60,000 bases of DNA from Membranipora membranacea. Its lineage: Eukaryota; Bryozoa; Gymnolaemata; Cheilostomatida; Membraniporidae. Positions 47,527 through 60,000 of this stretch are shown piece by piece. The notes beneath the pieces were generated by a model. The model was not told where the DNA came from. It made no database searches and saw nothing but the letters and a program-made list of their open reading frames with translations. Position numbers and translations under genes: made by a program. Each line of letters starts with the position of its first letter. Positions within the stretch are counted from its first letter, which is position 1. The stretch spans positions 21,268,001 through 21,328,000 of the forward strand of contig OU612075.1 in NCBI GenBank assembly GCA_914767715.1, given 5' to 3'.

Positions 47527-50150
47527 CTGCACACTGTAGGGTTCAGATGTTAGTTTTAGGATAATGATAGGTTGTACAAGCTTCCCTCATTACACGTATC
47601 TGAGCACTTTTCTAAAAATTGTTGTCTTATATACACTGTCATTGTCAGATTCCACAAACTTGATTGGTCGATCAAAAGGTTTTCCTGATATGACATTCCT
47701 TTAATCTTTGTTTTTTTATAGCAACACAATCAATAATGATAACATATATATACACATAATATATACTTTCACAATTAAATGGTTAATCATGATCATGCCT
47801 GTTTTTCACCAACTCAATCTGTTTTCAATTCACTGTCTGTACATGACCATTATCATGCGGCGCAGATTTCATAAATGAAAATTGCAACGGTAGTTCCTTG
47901 TAACAAGAAACACACAAGCTTTTTATAAAGCTAGGCTTATCACAGCTTATCAACTTATCATCTGTTATCTTGTGTTCTTCTGGATCAAATCAAAGGAAAT
48001 TTGCAAGTCATAACGAGACGCCTAACCCTCCCCGTACACAGCTAACCATTCTCTCATGTTTTTCATTTTGTCTCAGTTTTTTTTCTAATCCATGACACAA
48101 TGTATATGTATTTTTCGACTTCCCTATTGGAAGAAATATAATTTAGTCAGACAATTTCTTTGCGTTTGGACGTCCGCATTATTTAGGAGAAAAATACACT
48201 AGCTTTTACGGTGCTATTAAAAATGAGTAAATAACGTTTTAAACGTACCAACAGTTCAAGTTAAAATTATCGGGTAAGTTTTGAGCTTCCATCATGGCCC
48301 TGGGACCTTACACTCGAATGTTGAACTCATAACCAATTGCCAATTTTTCCGTTCATCCAGCAGGAGCATAACAAATTATTTATTCCAGCCTGCATATTAT
48401 GTGTTCAAACCAGGGCAGTCACGGTCAGAGCTTACCGTGATAAAATTACTACTGAGCACCAGTCACTCTCGCTGTATATCTTATGTGTACTATCAAACGG
48501 CTATCAGTTTGGTCTGAAAGATAAACCTCAGATCAAAAAATAAGGATGAACATTGTCACAAAATATCAGCAATTAAAATTAAAATTTAATTCAATTCAGT
48601 GACTTTCATTGACTAAACTTTTAATAATCTCACAAATGCAATGCACCATGGGAAAATTTCACATCACAGAATGAATGCTGACTGATTGCTGGATATACTG
48701 TGGTATCTATATTAATCAGGATTTCCATGCAGCATTCAAATTTAGGCGGCTTGTCTGTCTGGTTGGTTAATAATTTTCGAAAACCTATTTTGCTCTGGAG
48801 ATCCTACACTCACTTTCCATTCTGCTTTCAAATTAGTAGCAAAATTGAACTTAAACAGATCAGCTGTAATTCCAAGGATTTCCAATTGGCTGTTAGAAAA
48901 ACTAAATCATTTATGCCTTATGGACTACCACTGTCTGCTTGGACTCTTTCCCACTACATTGAGCCATCCTCTGACCTGCTATTAGGAAACAACAACATAA
49001 ACATATAAGGGAAAAGCAGGTCATCATTCCCTTTAGGGTACAAGCTTAGTAAACACAAAACTGTCGTGACTATAGATCTAGTCAGTATCTGCCGCTCCCT
49101 GTAAGTGACTTACATCTTGATAAGCCCCACAGCTAAAGGGAATTTTACAGTAAGTTTCCTGTAATAGAAGGAAGTAAATATCGTTTTTTTTATGAAAATC
49201 TCTGGAATCAATTGTTGTAGCAGCGCCTAGCAGAGCGGTCAGTTTCTTTCTGATGTCCGGTTCGTTAATTACTCAGGTCCTCTGCTTCTAAGAAATCCCA
49301 AATGCACTTTATGGAAAGTGGTGTTTCCTTTGGAACTTGATATCTTTGAGGATATTTATAAGTTCAACAATCCTTGTGATTTAATCCAACATGATCAGCT
49401 TCTCTCATTTGATGATTCCCTCTTTACCACATTTGGAAACGACTTCATATACATCCCAGTCAATAGGCCCTTGCAAATTTGGCTGTTGAATATTTAAGGT
49501 CAAACTTCCAGATTACTTACTTACTCAACCTATGATATTATCCCCTCTTGCTAAGTTTATTCTAACAACTATACACAAAATTCATCGGGTTTTTTATTTT
49601 AGCGTGCTTCCTTTCCAGGAATGACAGTTTTTGAACAGTTGTCGTATGAGTTGGTATTCCATCTGGTCTTGCTCCTATTTATTGACTCTGCCATCAAATT
49701 ATAATCGGGGCATTCCCTTCTAGGATACTTAATTCCCGAAAAATGCGGTCAAACATACCTTGTCACGAATCGATATGTGTACTCCACATCTGAGTACACA
49801 CATTGTTCTTAGGAGAATTTCTATAAATGCTGATAGGCTGATGAAAGGATAACCACCCAATCAGGGCTCCATAGTGTTTACTTATATTCCTGACCATATC
49901 CGTTTTAACAGTTCGCATGTACTTTGCTACTATTTGAGTACAAATCATTGTGGAACTTGGTAATTCATAATTCATATAGGTTATACTGGAACAAATAATC
50001 GTAATGCTTTGTGGCATTATACCTCAAGGACTTTTTATTCATCCGGGTCAAAAAGTAGCGAGAGGGAGATAAGCTTGAGATTGTAATATATCTTTATTTT
50101 TTCATGAACAAATAAACAAATTGGCCAATCAATGGATTTGAATCATAAAC
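47527..50150. other. Non-coding remainder of copy 1
   Basis: Sequence upstream of the Cys-rich gene exons. A plus-strand open frame at 48700-49008 is not kept in copy 2 and looks accidental. I found no promoter or further exon for the minus-strand gene. Confidence 0.4.
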
Positions 50151-50249
50151 ACTGATGAAGGAACAACAACAACATTTTTACCCAGAGCACCCCTTGATCC
50201 ATTTTTATTATCACATGGTAATATCAGATCTGATAATAAACTTAACTAA

Positions 50250-50345
50250 ACTGAACTGAACCGAACCGAACCGAACCGAACCGAACCGAATCGAACCGAA
50301 CCGAACCGAACCGAACCGAACCGAACCGTACTGAACTGAACTGAA
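50250..50345. repeat. (CCGAA)n microsatellite with degenerate edges
   Basis: About 15 CCGAA units with single-base variants (TCGAA, ACTGAA) at the edges, lying between the two duplication copies. Read on the minus strand it translates as a meaningless SVRFG repeat. Confidence 0.95.
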
Positions 50346-50559
50346 CTAAAACTAAATATAAACAGGACAACACGGTTGTAGTTTGACGATTGTAGTTGAG
50401 TGGAGTGATGATTTGAAGTGTATCTCACATCTATCATTTGTTTAGCTGCTGTGTAGTTGGTCAAAATATAAATAATCAACATAAACGTTGTTCCGTAAAA
50501 GAATTGAATCATTAATAACTGACCAGCAAAGGGCAAAGAAACTTTGCCAGCGATCACTG

Positions 50560-50632
50560 ATTTAGTGCATAGAGGGGAGCGCCCTCAGCACTGACAGGGA
50601 AGTAGAGGGGAGCACCCTCGGAACTCACAGGA
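50560..50632. repeat. Imperfect duplicated GC-rich block
   Basis: AGAGGGGAGCGCCCTCAGCACT and AGAGGGGAGCACCCTCGGAACT-type blocks recur about 35 bases apart between the two large duplication copies. No coding signal. Confidence 0.5.
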
Positions 50633-51046
50633 TAGCACCCACCCTCACTCATACATTGTATTTCATATCATTCAATCATTGAGAAAACACACACAATGCC
50701 CCCCATAATTTAAGTCTTTGCACCAGTTTCTTTGCGAGGATACTTGGTTACAAAAGGTGAATAACATTTTGGCATTCAAATCACATGGTTTAATTTTTTA
50801 TATGGCCTCGCTGGACTTGCATTCTTGTCACGTAATGAGGAAAAAGTGTACAGTCTTGCTGGTCATTGTACAGTTGAACACAACCTAAATTACCTCAGGA
50901 TTATATAACTACTAGATGAGGAAGTCCAGGTTAAAATCTTGCACCCTGCCATTAAATCGTTCATCACCTTATCAAGGAACAAAATGTTCTTTGATAATAA
51001 AAATACATTCAAGCATATAGTTAATCGTATTTAAAGTTTTATCATA

Positions 51047-51320
51047 TATTAAGGTTACTATTATCGATCTAATGAGGGGATTCCCTGTACAGAGCGGGAT
51101 ATTTTCAGAAGACTGCTTTCACAAACATTATTAATTGATTTTACTGACATATTAATAAGATTGCTATCTCAGATCACAAGATGCCGGTATAGTTTTAGCA
51201 AAGACATATATAGCAGTCATCTACAAGAGTTTTGTAGCAGAAGGTCGCTAAGGCTTGCTGGTAGTCCTAGTTGATATATTTTTTTGTCTTGTATAACAAA
51301 TTTAAATATATATCTTTTTA
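51047..51320. repeat. Extra partial unit before copy 2
   Basis: This block (GATTCCCTGTACAGAGCGGG and following) matches the sequence at 42490-42780 and again at 52866-53115, giving three copies in the window. In copy 2 it sits on both sides of the first 1.5 kb, a sign of repeated unequal exchange. Confidence 0.75.
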
Positions 51321-54300
51321 CTCTATTCATTAATTACAATCAGTCTTTGGGTTTCCCAGAACGAAATATACAGATAGGAAGTTTTATTAATGAATCGTAT
51401 GCGTTACATCCTTCTTTTCTTTGGAACTTCTTGCATTCATGTGGTATTTATTTCTTGCAGTATTCTCTTTTATTTTCTAAGAACCTGTTCATTCATCCAA
51501 GACTTGTTTGTTTGTTCCACCAATGACAAACATTTATTTTTATTACCAGCAGGTTATCCTGTTAGATTGTTCAGCAAATAACTTTGTATTTGCTCCAGTT
51601 ACTGCTGAGTGCTAACTGTCACTGAGTGCAAAACATTTCCAATGAGACGACTTTGGTTGCCAATAAAAGTGTATAACTCTATATCTGCGAGCACTTGTTG
51701 TGTATAAACTACATATAACTATGTATTAGTGTGTGTGTGATAGATGAAGTCTACACTCATACATCAATACATCAAAATTGTTCGGTATGTAAGCATATAC
51801 ATATAAATACTAGTAGGCCTATTTATATGTTTATGGTAATAATATATACGATCCGTTAAACAGTGCTAGTTGCTGGTTTCAAATGCATGCCAGTCCTTGT
51901 TTCATAAATACATGAATTATGTGCTTATAAGCTGGCCATCAACAATTATGACTCCTATTCTAATTTTGTGTAAGATTTGGCAGCTCCAGTTTACTGTCCA
52001 AAAGGTATAAGTAGTAACCATGTGATTGGTGATGTCATATCCTCGCATAATCTGACACCGTTAGACACCAGCGAACACATTGCCAAGTATGATATAAGCT
52101 CTATCTGACTCACGCTACAGCAGAAAAAGTGAGACCATACAGAACGTCTCCAGTTTGCCTGCATGATAATTAACTCTTGGCTCTTGCATCATGGGTAAAG
52201 AATGAGTTCAAAACAGTATTGTCATTTCTCTGGCATTTTTTTTTATTGTGTGTCAATGAATGAGATCAAGCCAAACTGCCAACCATTAAATCAGGATTAA
52301 TTTTGCAATGCTGGAAATTGAAGAGAAATGAATCATGGTGTAAAACAAGTATTGGGCCATTGCCATCAACTTTCTTGTGTTTATTAATTTATGAGATATA
52401 TTAGTGAGCGGTGCAATCTCATGGGTTTGAGTAGCAAAAAAAATGCATAATAATGAACAGGATGACCTTGTATCCTGACTGATAGTGCTGCAGTTCGCCT
52501 CAGGAATGAGGAAAATTTGTAGCAAGATTAATACACAACAGTGACCTCGGCGTTATATAATAATACGTCAATAGCAGAAGCCTGACTAGTGTTTTTAGCA
52601 CTCCTTCACTATACTTTTCAGGAACTAATGCCAACGAACAAGGTTGACTTGATAAGTGGCAAGTCAATCCAACATGATGTTCACGAAGAAAATTAACCTA
52701 TGCACAACAATTTTGCTGATCCACTGATGTCAGGTCCGCAAAAAATGTAGACACTCTGGTACTACTATTTATTATAAGGAACACATACCACCATTTGAAC
52801 ACCCCATACACTTGTACCCCAGCGCATTATATGCTGTAATTAATCGAATTTATAGTTTTATCATACAGATGAAGGTTACTATCATCGCTGGCCATATCTC
52901 TAATGAGGGGATTCCCTGTACAGAGCGGGATATTTTCATATCCTGCTTACACAAACATTATAAAGTGATTTTACTGACATATTATTAAGATTGCTGTCTG
53001 AGATCACACAATGCCTATACAGTTTTAGCAAAGACCTATATAGCAGTCATCTACAAGAGTTTTATGGAATATGGAATTGAGGGCTTGCCGGTAGTTCTGG
53101 CTGGTAGCTGTCTTGTAAAACAAAGTCAAATAAATATCGTTGCACTTTAATTTTACAGCTTCAAGGCTAGCCACATTCCGATGCACATTATTCTTGGTAC
53201 CATACCCTAGCATCCTACGATACATCAGTCATTTATATGGTGAACACAAAACAATGTCTTGTTCCCAATCGTTAGATTGTAGTGGTAGATCTATAACAAT
53301 GATCTCAAGTTTTTTGAGTAGCTGTCAAACAGAATATACCATGAGATAAGCACATGATAGCAATAATTGATCACAAATATAGATAAATAGGGATGCCCTA
53401 ACAAACCAATCTGAGATACGAAAAATACAACAAGGAACAGTATGAATTGAATGAGACATACTGTAGAAAGTTCAGCTGCACATCACATCCGAGGTTATCT
53501 CATTCAGAATATTAATGGTGAATATTTATAATCTATGATATCAGGGTGGAGTTATACTGTCAAATAGATAAGACTGATGGTTATCTACTTGTGACGTACA
53601 TTTGTATCTGTACAAACTCAATTAGTTCCTCATGTAGCTGTAACGGCGTTTCACTAAACCCAAACAGCCTGGTCAATGGTCACTGTTATAAACACATTGT
53701 CGATACGAGTCATACTACCTACCTATAGGAGGAGTAAAACATGTGGAGGAGAAAAAGTTTGTTCACAGACCCAAATTTTTTCACAAAGGCTTGAAGCAGC
53801 AATGTTTTTAGCTAGCTACTATTTACGCACCAACCCCTAATAAACTCCTGCATTAGCTTGCCCGCTAATAAAAAACTAGCTAAAATTAACTCTAGATTTT
53901 ATTTCCTCATCTTGGGTAATCTATGTGATGAAAGATGTAAAGCCGATGTTACGCTGCTATGTATTGATCCAGCTAGGTGTGTAGAATCATGATCAAAACT
54001 CTTTTTCTACCACAAAACTGCAAAAAGATTTATTGCACCAGTACCAGTAATCAATTTATTATCTTTGATTCATGAGAAAAAATGTATCCTATTAATATTA
54101 ATTTACAGTGAGAAATTTACAATAATAATACTATAATTTGATGAACATCCTCATGGCTTCACTTCGCTCATTGTTTTTGTTTGATGAATTAAATTTTTTA
54201 CATTAACGCTTTCCTTCCTGTCGGTTTTCTTAGAATATTTTATCCTTTCTATTAATAATTTTCTTTCATTTAATTATTTGTACTGTTTTAATGTTTTTCC

Positions 54301-54976
54301 AACAACCATGCAATAATTTGAACTAACTTCACTCCTCTAGTGCTGATTCAATAAACCACTAAATATCTCGATGATTTCGGTGGCATATCGCACAGAGAAC
54401 TGACATGGTCATAATCAATGTCTATTTACTGACTTAGTTTCTAATAGACGCAATTCAAGCTTTATTAACTCAGAGTTTATTTTGGTTCAGGATTTAAATA
54501 ACTCTTTGGTGAGCATGGACATCATTGTAAAAAGTAAGTAGTGAGATTAACAGTTAAAAACAAAATTGGATAGGAAAGAACAGGAAATGGACATGGGTTA
54601 GTGAAGTAAAATATCATAAATATAACATAATACTGAGATGAAACTGGCCGTAAAACTATGCAATAACTGCATTTAAAATACTGAGTAACTGCTTTTTCTG
54701 TTGAGAAAATAAGACAGTTGCCAGCATCTTATAGAAAATGGTGATGCAGCAAAAATTTGATAATATAAAGATCGGTTGCCTGATTTTTATCACAAATGTT
54801 AAATATGAAAGAGAGTCAATACTCTAAGTAAGCGTTAATGTCATCAAAAATTGGAGAAGTGGAAGTATTTGTCTGAGTCCCCCATGGCATGAATTTTAGA
54901 GGTGTTGAAAAGCATCACAAATCACACGAAAACAAGCCATCCAAACTTTTAGGCCATTGCTGTCAAACTGGGATAC

Positions 54977-56399
54977 TTACAGCATCGGCTTATAACATTT
55001 ACAGAGCCTTATTAGGACTCTCTTCCCAGTCTTGAAGTCATCATAGGCCTTCCACTTACACTTCTGGTTGTAGTGAATCTCATAACCATCACAATCATTA
55101 GATCTGCCGTGAGTTAGGGCTCCATCCATCTGAGGGTATCTCCCACATCAACAAACTCTAAAATCACAAGTGTATATTGCCTTTAATTTTATTTAGTCAG
55201 TCTAATAAATTAAAAAAAATTGTATGGACAACCTAGCGTAATGACAGAGCAAAATTTATTATCTGTTATCAATATTAGCAACAATTAAAGCCAGATATCG
55301 AAGAACAGTAAGATGACATGGAAGGATATGTTGAATGTATGTAGAATGTAATAGGCCTTCCTCCAACATCCAAAGTGAATTGTGAAAATTTCCTACGTTT
55401 ATGTCATACGGTTTGTTTTGAATCGTAGGTAACCTTTTTTCATGCACTGTTTTGCAAAGAGGAAAGCAGATAATAATCATCTAGTATCGTACATTTTTTT
55501 AAGCATGACTGTCTATCTATAAGTTACATTCCCTATTTAAGTTACAATCACTAAGAACTAATTTGTCACAGCTGGGGTGAACCGGTATTCACCAAAATAT
55601 CGAAGTCCTATTCTTCGCCAAAATGCTTTTCCTTGAATTATTTTTATTAAAAAATGATGACCTTTTACTGGAATGTTTTGATGTGTTGTACAAATAAATA
55701 CCTGAATCTAATGATGAAGTTGCAACCTGTTGATTGATTTTGCAGCAATTATTGACATGAGGAAAAATAATCATCTAGTGTCGTACATTTTCTTTAAGCA
55801 TGACTGTCTATCTATAAGTTACATTCCCGATTTAAGTTAGTTTGTAGTGCTTTGTCTATGATTTTCTCCCATCCAGCACATACTTTTATCTAGTTTGAGC
55901 CCCTCCCCTCTTGCCTGACGGCCAACCTTTTATCTAGATATCCATATGCATGAAAAGTCTGAGGATATTGCTGTGCCTTACCTGATGAGATCTTTCTGGT
56001 AATATTTGATATGTTGAATATCGCTGCCGGTCTGTAGACTGATAGGATCATACACTGTAACCTGTCGCTGCTTTAACTTGTTACCTGACCTGTTAACAGG
56101 GGAGACTTCAGTAAGAGGGACACAAGTACATGTTGTGGGTTCCTTATGGATAAGATCATGTGCGAAGCGTGCGTGATTGCAAACTCATGGCCTTCCAAGG
56201 ATACAAATCAAAGTTTTTGTTAGCTTGGCCTAGCAGTTTGCTGTTCAGGTCCCCAGTTGTTAGGATACATTGAGTCATGAGGGCTGCCCATGTTTTTCAT
56301 GTTTGCTCTACTACTGCCCACCACAATACTGGATGGCAAAGCAGCATTTTCACTTGACTTACACATTATACCTTGCATCAGCATTTAACGTGATATCGT
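54977..56399 (-). pseudogene. Decayed copy of the Cys-rich gene
   Basis: The two C-terminal exons are recognisable at 55157-54977 and 56089-55982 with the same lengths (181 and 108 bases) as in copy 1. In the last exon the codon for the Arg in VCRC is TGA, the result of a C-to-T change at a CpG, so the Cys-rich module cannot be translated. At 56247 the sequence jumps from the intron next to exon 45818 straight into the middle of the exon matching 47526-47129. The whole 485-base exon and most of the Ser-rich exon with its donor are therefore gone. The remaining part of that exon is at 56247-56399. Splice sites of the two last exons remain (GTAAGG and GTAAGT donors). Confidence 0.8.
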
Positions 56400-57280
56400 T
56401 TCTGCACAGAGCAGGGTTCAGTTGTTAGTTTGAGGAGATGATTGTGTTGTACACGCTTCCCTTGAAATATGTACATGAGGATAATACAAAAAGTTGTTGC
56501 CTTATATACTGCATTGTCAGAAATCAACAGATATGTTTGGACTATCAAAAGGTTTTCCTGGTATGACTTTCCAATAAATCGTGTTTTTTACAGAGACACA
56601 CTAATTTATGATAATATAAATATAACATACTTTCACAATTAAATGGCTAATCATGATCATGCTTGTGTTTCACCAGCTCAAACTGTTTCCAATTCACTGG
56701 TTGTACGTGACTATTATCATGCGGCGCAGATTTCATATAAGAAAGTTACAATGATAGTTCCTTTTAACAAGAAACACACAAGCATATAATATTGTTAGGC
56801 CTATCACAGTTTATCAATTCACCCAATGTTATCTTGTGTTCTCCTGAGTGAAACCGAAGGAATTTTGCAAGTCATAATGAGGCGCCTTACTGTTCCATTC
56901 TCCCGTGTTTTTTCGTTTTGTCTCAGTTTTCTATGTAATCTATGACACAATGGATAATATGTATTTTTCGACTTCCTGATTGGAAGAACTGCCTGGTCAG
57001 ACGATTTCTCTGCCTTTGGACAGTCCGCCTTTTTTAGGAGAAAAATGCATGAGCTTTTACGGCGGTTCTTAAAAATAAATAAAAAAAATTGTTTTAAATG
57101 TACTGACAGTTCACTGCAATTCTTGGGTAAGATTTAAACTTCCATCATGGCCCTTGGACCTAACTCTTCAGTGTTGGACTCATAGCCAATCCCCAACTTT
57201 TTTTTATCCAGCAAAAATCTATCCATGACATATTATTTTTTTGAGCCTACAGATTATGTGTTCAAACCTGGTCAGTCACG

Positions 57281-57504
57281 GTCAGAGCTCACTCTGGTAA
57301 CACAAATACTGAACAGTCCAGTCACCACAACACCGGGTCAGAGCTCACCCTGGTAACACAAATACTGAACAGTCCAGTCACCACAACACCGGGTCAGAGC
57401 TCACCCTGGTAACACAAATACTGAACAGTCCAGTCACCACAACACCGGGTCAGAGCTCACCCTGGTAACACAAATACTGAACAGTCCAGTCACCACACCA
57501 CCGG
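57281..57504. repeat. 56-base tandem repeat, four copies
   Basis: Four head-to-tail units beginning GTCAGAGCTCAC and ending CACCACAACACCGG at 57281, 57337, 57393 and 57449; units 2-3 are identical, while 1 and 4 have single or few changes. The counterpart in copy 1 (near 48423) has a single diverged unit, so expansion happened only in copy 2. Confidence 0.92.
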
Positions 57505-59290
57505 GTCATGCTCGCTGATATCTTATGTTCTATCAACAGCCTATCAGTTTGGTCTGAAAAAATACTTAATGTCAAAATAATAAAACAGAAAATTATCACT
57601 AAAATATCATTAAACAATATTTTAAATTTAATTCAATAAGTGGCAATTAATGATAATGAATGAAAAATGCAATGCATCATGGGAAAGTTTCACACCACAG
57701 AATTATATTAATTTGATGAATGCTTAATCCTGGTACCGGATTGGCACCAGGCTTTACTGATTGCTTTTTGTGGCGTTGTCTGTTGAGTATACTGACTTGC
57801 TGTCACTTCTAGCTATGGTAAGAGTTCTATGATACAATTGGTAAGACTAGATATGATAACAATATCAAATCAGCATAAAATAACAGCAAATTTATAAAAG
57901 TTAGGATTTTTATGAATCACTTAAATTGTGACAGCATGTCTGCTTGGTAAAATCTTTCAGCCAATCACCTTTTTTCGACTCTGAAAGACCTACACTAACT
58001 CACATACCACTGCCTGCTTGGTTTATTTCCCACCTCACCTGCTAATAGGAAACAAAAACATAAACATATAAAGGAAAAGTGGGTCATCATTCCCTTAAGG
58101 GTACAAGCTTAGTAAACACAAAACTGTTGTGGCTTTAGATCTAGTCAGTAACTGCTGCTCCCTATTAATTACTCATATCCCGCTAAGCCCTACGACTGAA
58201 GGGAATTTTACAGTTAGTTTCCTATAATAGAAGGAAATATTTATCGTTTTTATCAAAATAGCTGAAATCAATTGCGGCAGTCAACACACAGATAGACTGA
58301 TCGGAACGAGCGGTCAGTTACTATCTGGTGTCTGATTCGTTATTTACTCAGGTCCTCTGTTTCTAAGAAATCCCAAATCCACTTCATGGAAAGCCATGTT
58401 TCCTTTGGAACTTGATATCTTTGAGGATATTTATATGTCCAACAATCCTTGTTAAACCAACATGATCAGCTTCTTTCATTAGGTGATTCCCCTGTTACCC
58501 CATCATTTGGAAACAAGCAATCTCATCTACGTCCTAGTCAGCTAGCCCTTGCGAATTTGGCTGATGAATATTTTAGGTCAATCTTCCAGATTATATACCC
58601 ACCCACCTATGGTATTATCCTCATTCACCAAGTTCATTCTAACAACTATACACATACTGCATGTTATTTTCAATCTTATTAAAATGCTTCCTTTTCAGGA
58701 ATGGCATAGTAGACCTATTTATTATGTATCTTACTTCTTTATTTTTAAATTTGTATTATGTGTAACTGAATGTCACCTGGGATTGAACAGCTGTCGTATG
58801 ATTTGCTTTTCCATCTTGCCTTGCTTCCATTTATTGACTCTGCCATCCAATTACAACCGGGGCATTCCCTTCTAGGATACTTAATTCCCGAAAAATGCGG
58901 TCAAACGTACCTTGTCACGGATCGGTAATATGTACTCCACTTATCGTTATAAGGAGAGTTTCTATCCATGCTGATAACCAGCCATTCAATGCGCTATAGT
59001 GTTGTTTACTTACATTCCTTGACCAAATCCGTTTTTGCAGGTTGCATGTACTTTGCTATAAAAATAAAATAACAATTTGAGGACATTGGTAATTCCGAAT
59101 TCCCTTAGGTTATACTGGAACAAACGGTTGTAACACTTTGTGGCATTATGCCAAATATCTCAAGGACTTTTTATTCATCTGGGTCAAAAAGTAGTGAGAG
59201 GGAGATAAGCTGCAGGATCTTTTTTATTTTATTTTTTATTCCATGAACATGTAAGCAACTTGGCCGATCAATGGATTTGATTCATGCAAC

Positions 59291-60000
59291 TTTGCTATCA
59301 CAGTACAGCCAGATAGAAAAACAGGGACACAATAGGCCTTCCCCTCCTCCCCCTGAACCCAATAGCTACATAGACACTCTGGGGTAGTGACAATATTGCT
59401 GTGACTTATAGTTGAACATGACATTCATTTACCTTAAATAAAAAAAAAGAAGCATCGAACAACAATGGCTCTGAAAGTGGCTATTTTCTAACCTACCAAA
59501 GTTTTATTTATATTTTATATAAGATGTGAATTATAGTCCGCTGTTCGATATTGAGGTTCACTAGTGTGATCCTACTTAGATGTTACCTGGCCAAAGCTAT
59601 GTTGTATCTTTTGTATTTCTGAAGAAAGTTCAGAACAAAACATGGCTGCACTTCACGACTTTGTTTCAGAAGCACTCATGAGCAGCACATGTATGGTTTG
59701 GCAGGCAGGGATCAGCCAGGTTTGTAGTGGTCAAATTTTATCAGCAGAAATAAAACGCCATCATTTTTGTCTTAAGTAGACACAAATTGGCAACCAATAT
59801 TTCGGTTCAACAGGTTACTTTTTAAGCTTCTTTTGAGCAACAGCGCTGGTGCTCTACATTTCATAGGAATACTAGTTCATTTTTGAAGCGACATGATGGC
59901 AGCATACCAATTATAGAGGGTATGAGCACTTTTAAAGTGATGTAGACACTCTCTTGCATATTTGCTAAACTCTACTCTTAATTTGGTCAACTGTGTGCAG
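59291..60000. other. Right edge, probable start of another repeat-array segment
   Basis: Parts of 59480-59930 resemble 40150-40680, the sequence that lies left of copy 1. This suggests that the array continues beyond the window. No coding exon is supported, although an open segment at 59642-59719 starting ATGGCTGCAC ends at a CAG|GTTTGT donor-like site. Confidence 0.35.

Larger units (their letters stand above)
40925..50150. repeat. Segmental duplication, copy 1
   Basis: From the AGTCTTTGGGTTTCC block near 40930 to the GAGAGGGAGATAAGC block near 50060, this stretch aligns in order with 51340-59290. It carries the intact-looking exons of the Cys-rich gene (44668-47526). Most differences are small indels and substitutions, with one large deletion and one tandem expansion in copy 2. 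Between 40925-44667 and 47527-50150 I find no convincing coding exon. Confidence 0.88.
51340..59290. repeat. Segmental duplication, copy 2
   Basis: Aligns in order with 40925-50150 but is about 1.3 kb shorter. The main loss removes about 1.7 kb at 56247 relative to copy 1, partly offset by a 56-base tandem expansion at 57281-57504. It contains the decayed Cys-rich gene copy. Confidence 0.88.

Noticed and set aside
48700-49008. 102-codon plus-strand open frame in duplication copy 1
   Set aside because: The aligned region of copy 2 (about 57750-58080) is not open and composition is not protein-like.
50246-50557. Open frame ending in a repeated Ser-Val-Arg-Phe-Gly peptide
   Set aside because: The repeated part is simply the CCGAA microsatellite read on the minus strand.
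57281-57504. Considered as a CRISPR-like array
   Set aside because: The units are head-to-tail with no unique spacers, and the genome is animal.
59642-59719. Possible first coding exon starting ATGGCTGCAC with a CAG|GTTTGT donor
   Set aside because: No partner exon is visible before the window ends and the segment lies in repeat-array sequence.
10-60000. tRNA or rRNA genes
   Set aside because: No cloverleaf with A and B boxes or rRNA core sequence was recognised by eye; a covariance-model scan would be decisive.

Overview
This is a window of animal nuclear DNA. It is AT-rich. Every confident gene is split into many short coding exons, mostly 60-250 bases, with GT-AG introns of about 150-1,500 bases. 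The protein families are animal ones: a KASH-type nuclear-envelope protein, a WSCD-like sulfotransferase, a CNGA-type cyclic-nucleotide-gated channel and DELE1. Short introns, dense genes and a Mutator-like transposase remnant suggest an invertebrate. I cannot name the phylum from the sequence alone. All exon models were assembled by hand from splice signals and reading-frame phase. The joins listed keep frame across every intron unless stated otherwise.

Left third (1-18,000): a truncated Mutator-like transposase (619-1587, minus). A 13-exon coiled-coil protein ending in a transmembrane, KASH-like tail (1864-7625, plus). A five-exon WSCD-type sulfotransferase (10056-12660, minus), convergent with it. 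Then, head-to-head, a type II membrane protein that looks like a glycosyltransferase (14066-16842, plus).

Middle (18,000-40,200): a ten-exon CNG channel alpha-type subunit (18863-26745, plus), convergent with a small single-pass membrane protein (27347-29566, minus). Next is a DELE1-like mitochondrial Sel1-repeat protein (31500-40114, plus), with GC-box, CCAAT and NRF1-like motifs upstream and a 96-base perfect foldback element bounded by 9-base direct repeats.

Right third (40,100-60,000): mostly a diverged tandem segmental duplication (about 40925-50150 and 51340-59290). Copy 1 carries four exons of an unrecognised Ser/Gln-rich protein with a Cys-rich C-terminus (44668-47526, minus). Copy 2 carries a decayed version with a nonsense codon and a deletion of about 1.7 kb. 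Pieces of the same repeat unit also occur inside and just after DELE1, so the duplication looks like part of a longer tandem array.

The genes do not form an operon-like functional set. The points most worth following are the KASH-like protein with three LC8-type QT motifs, the foldback element beside DELE1, the paired palindromes flanking a catalytic sulfotransferase exon, and the duplicated Cys-rich gene and its pseudogene.
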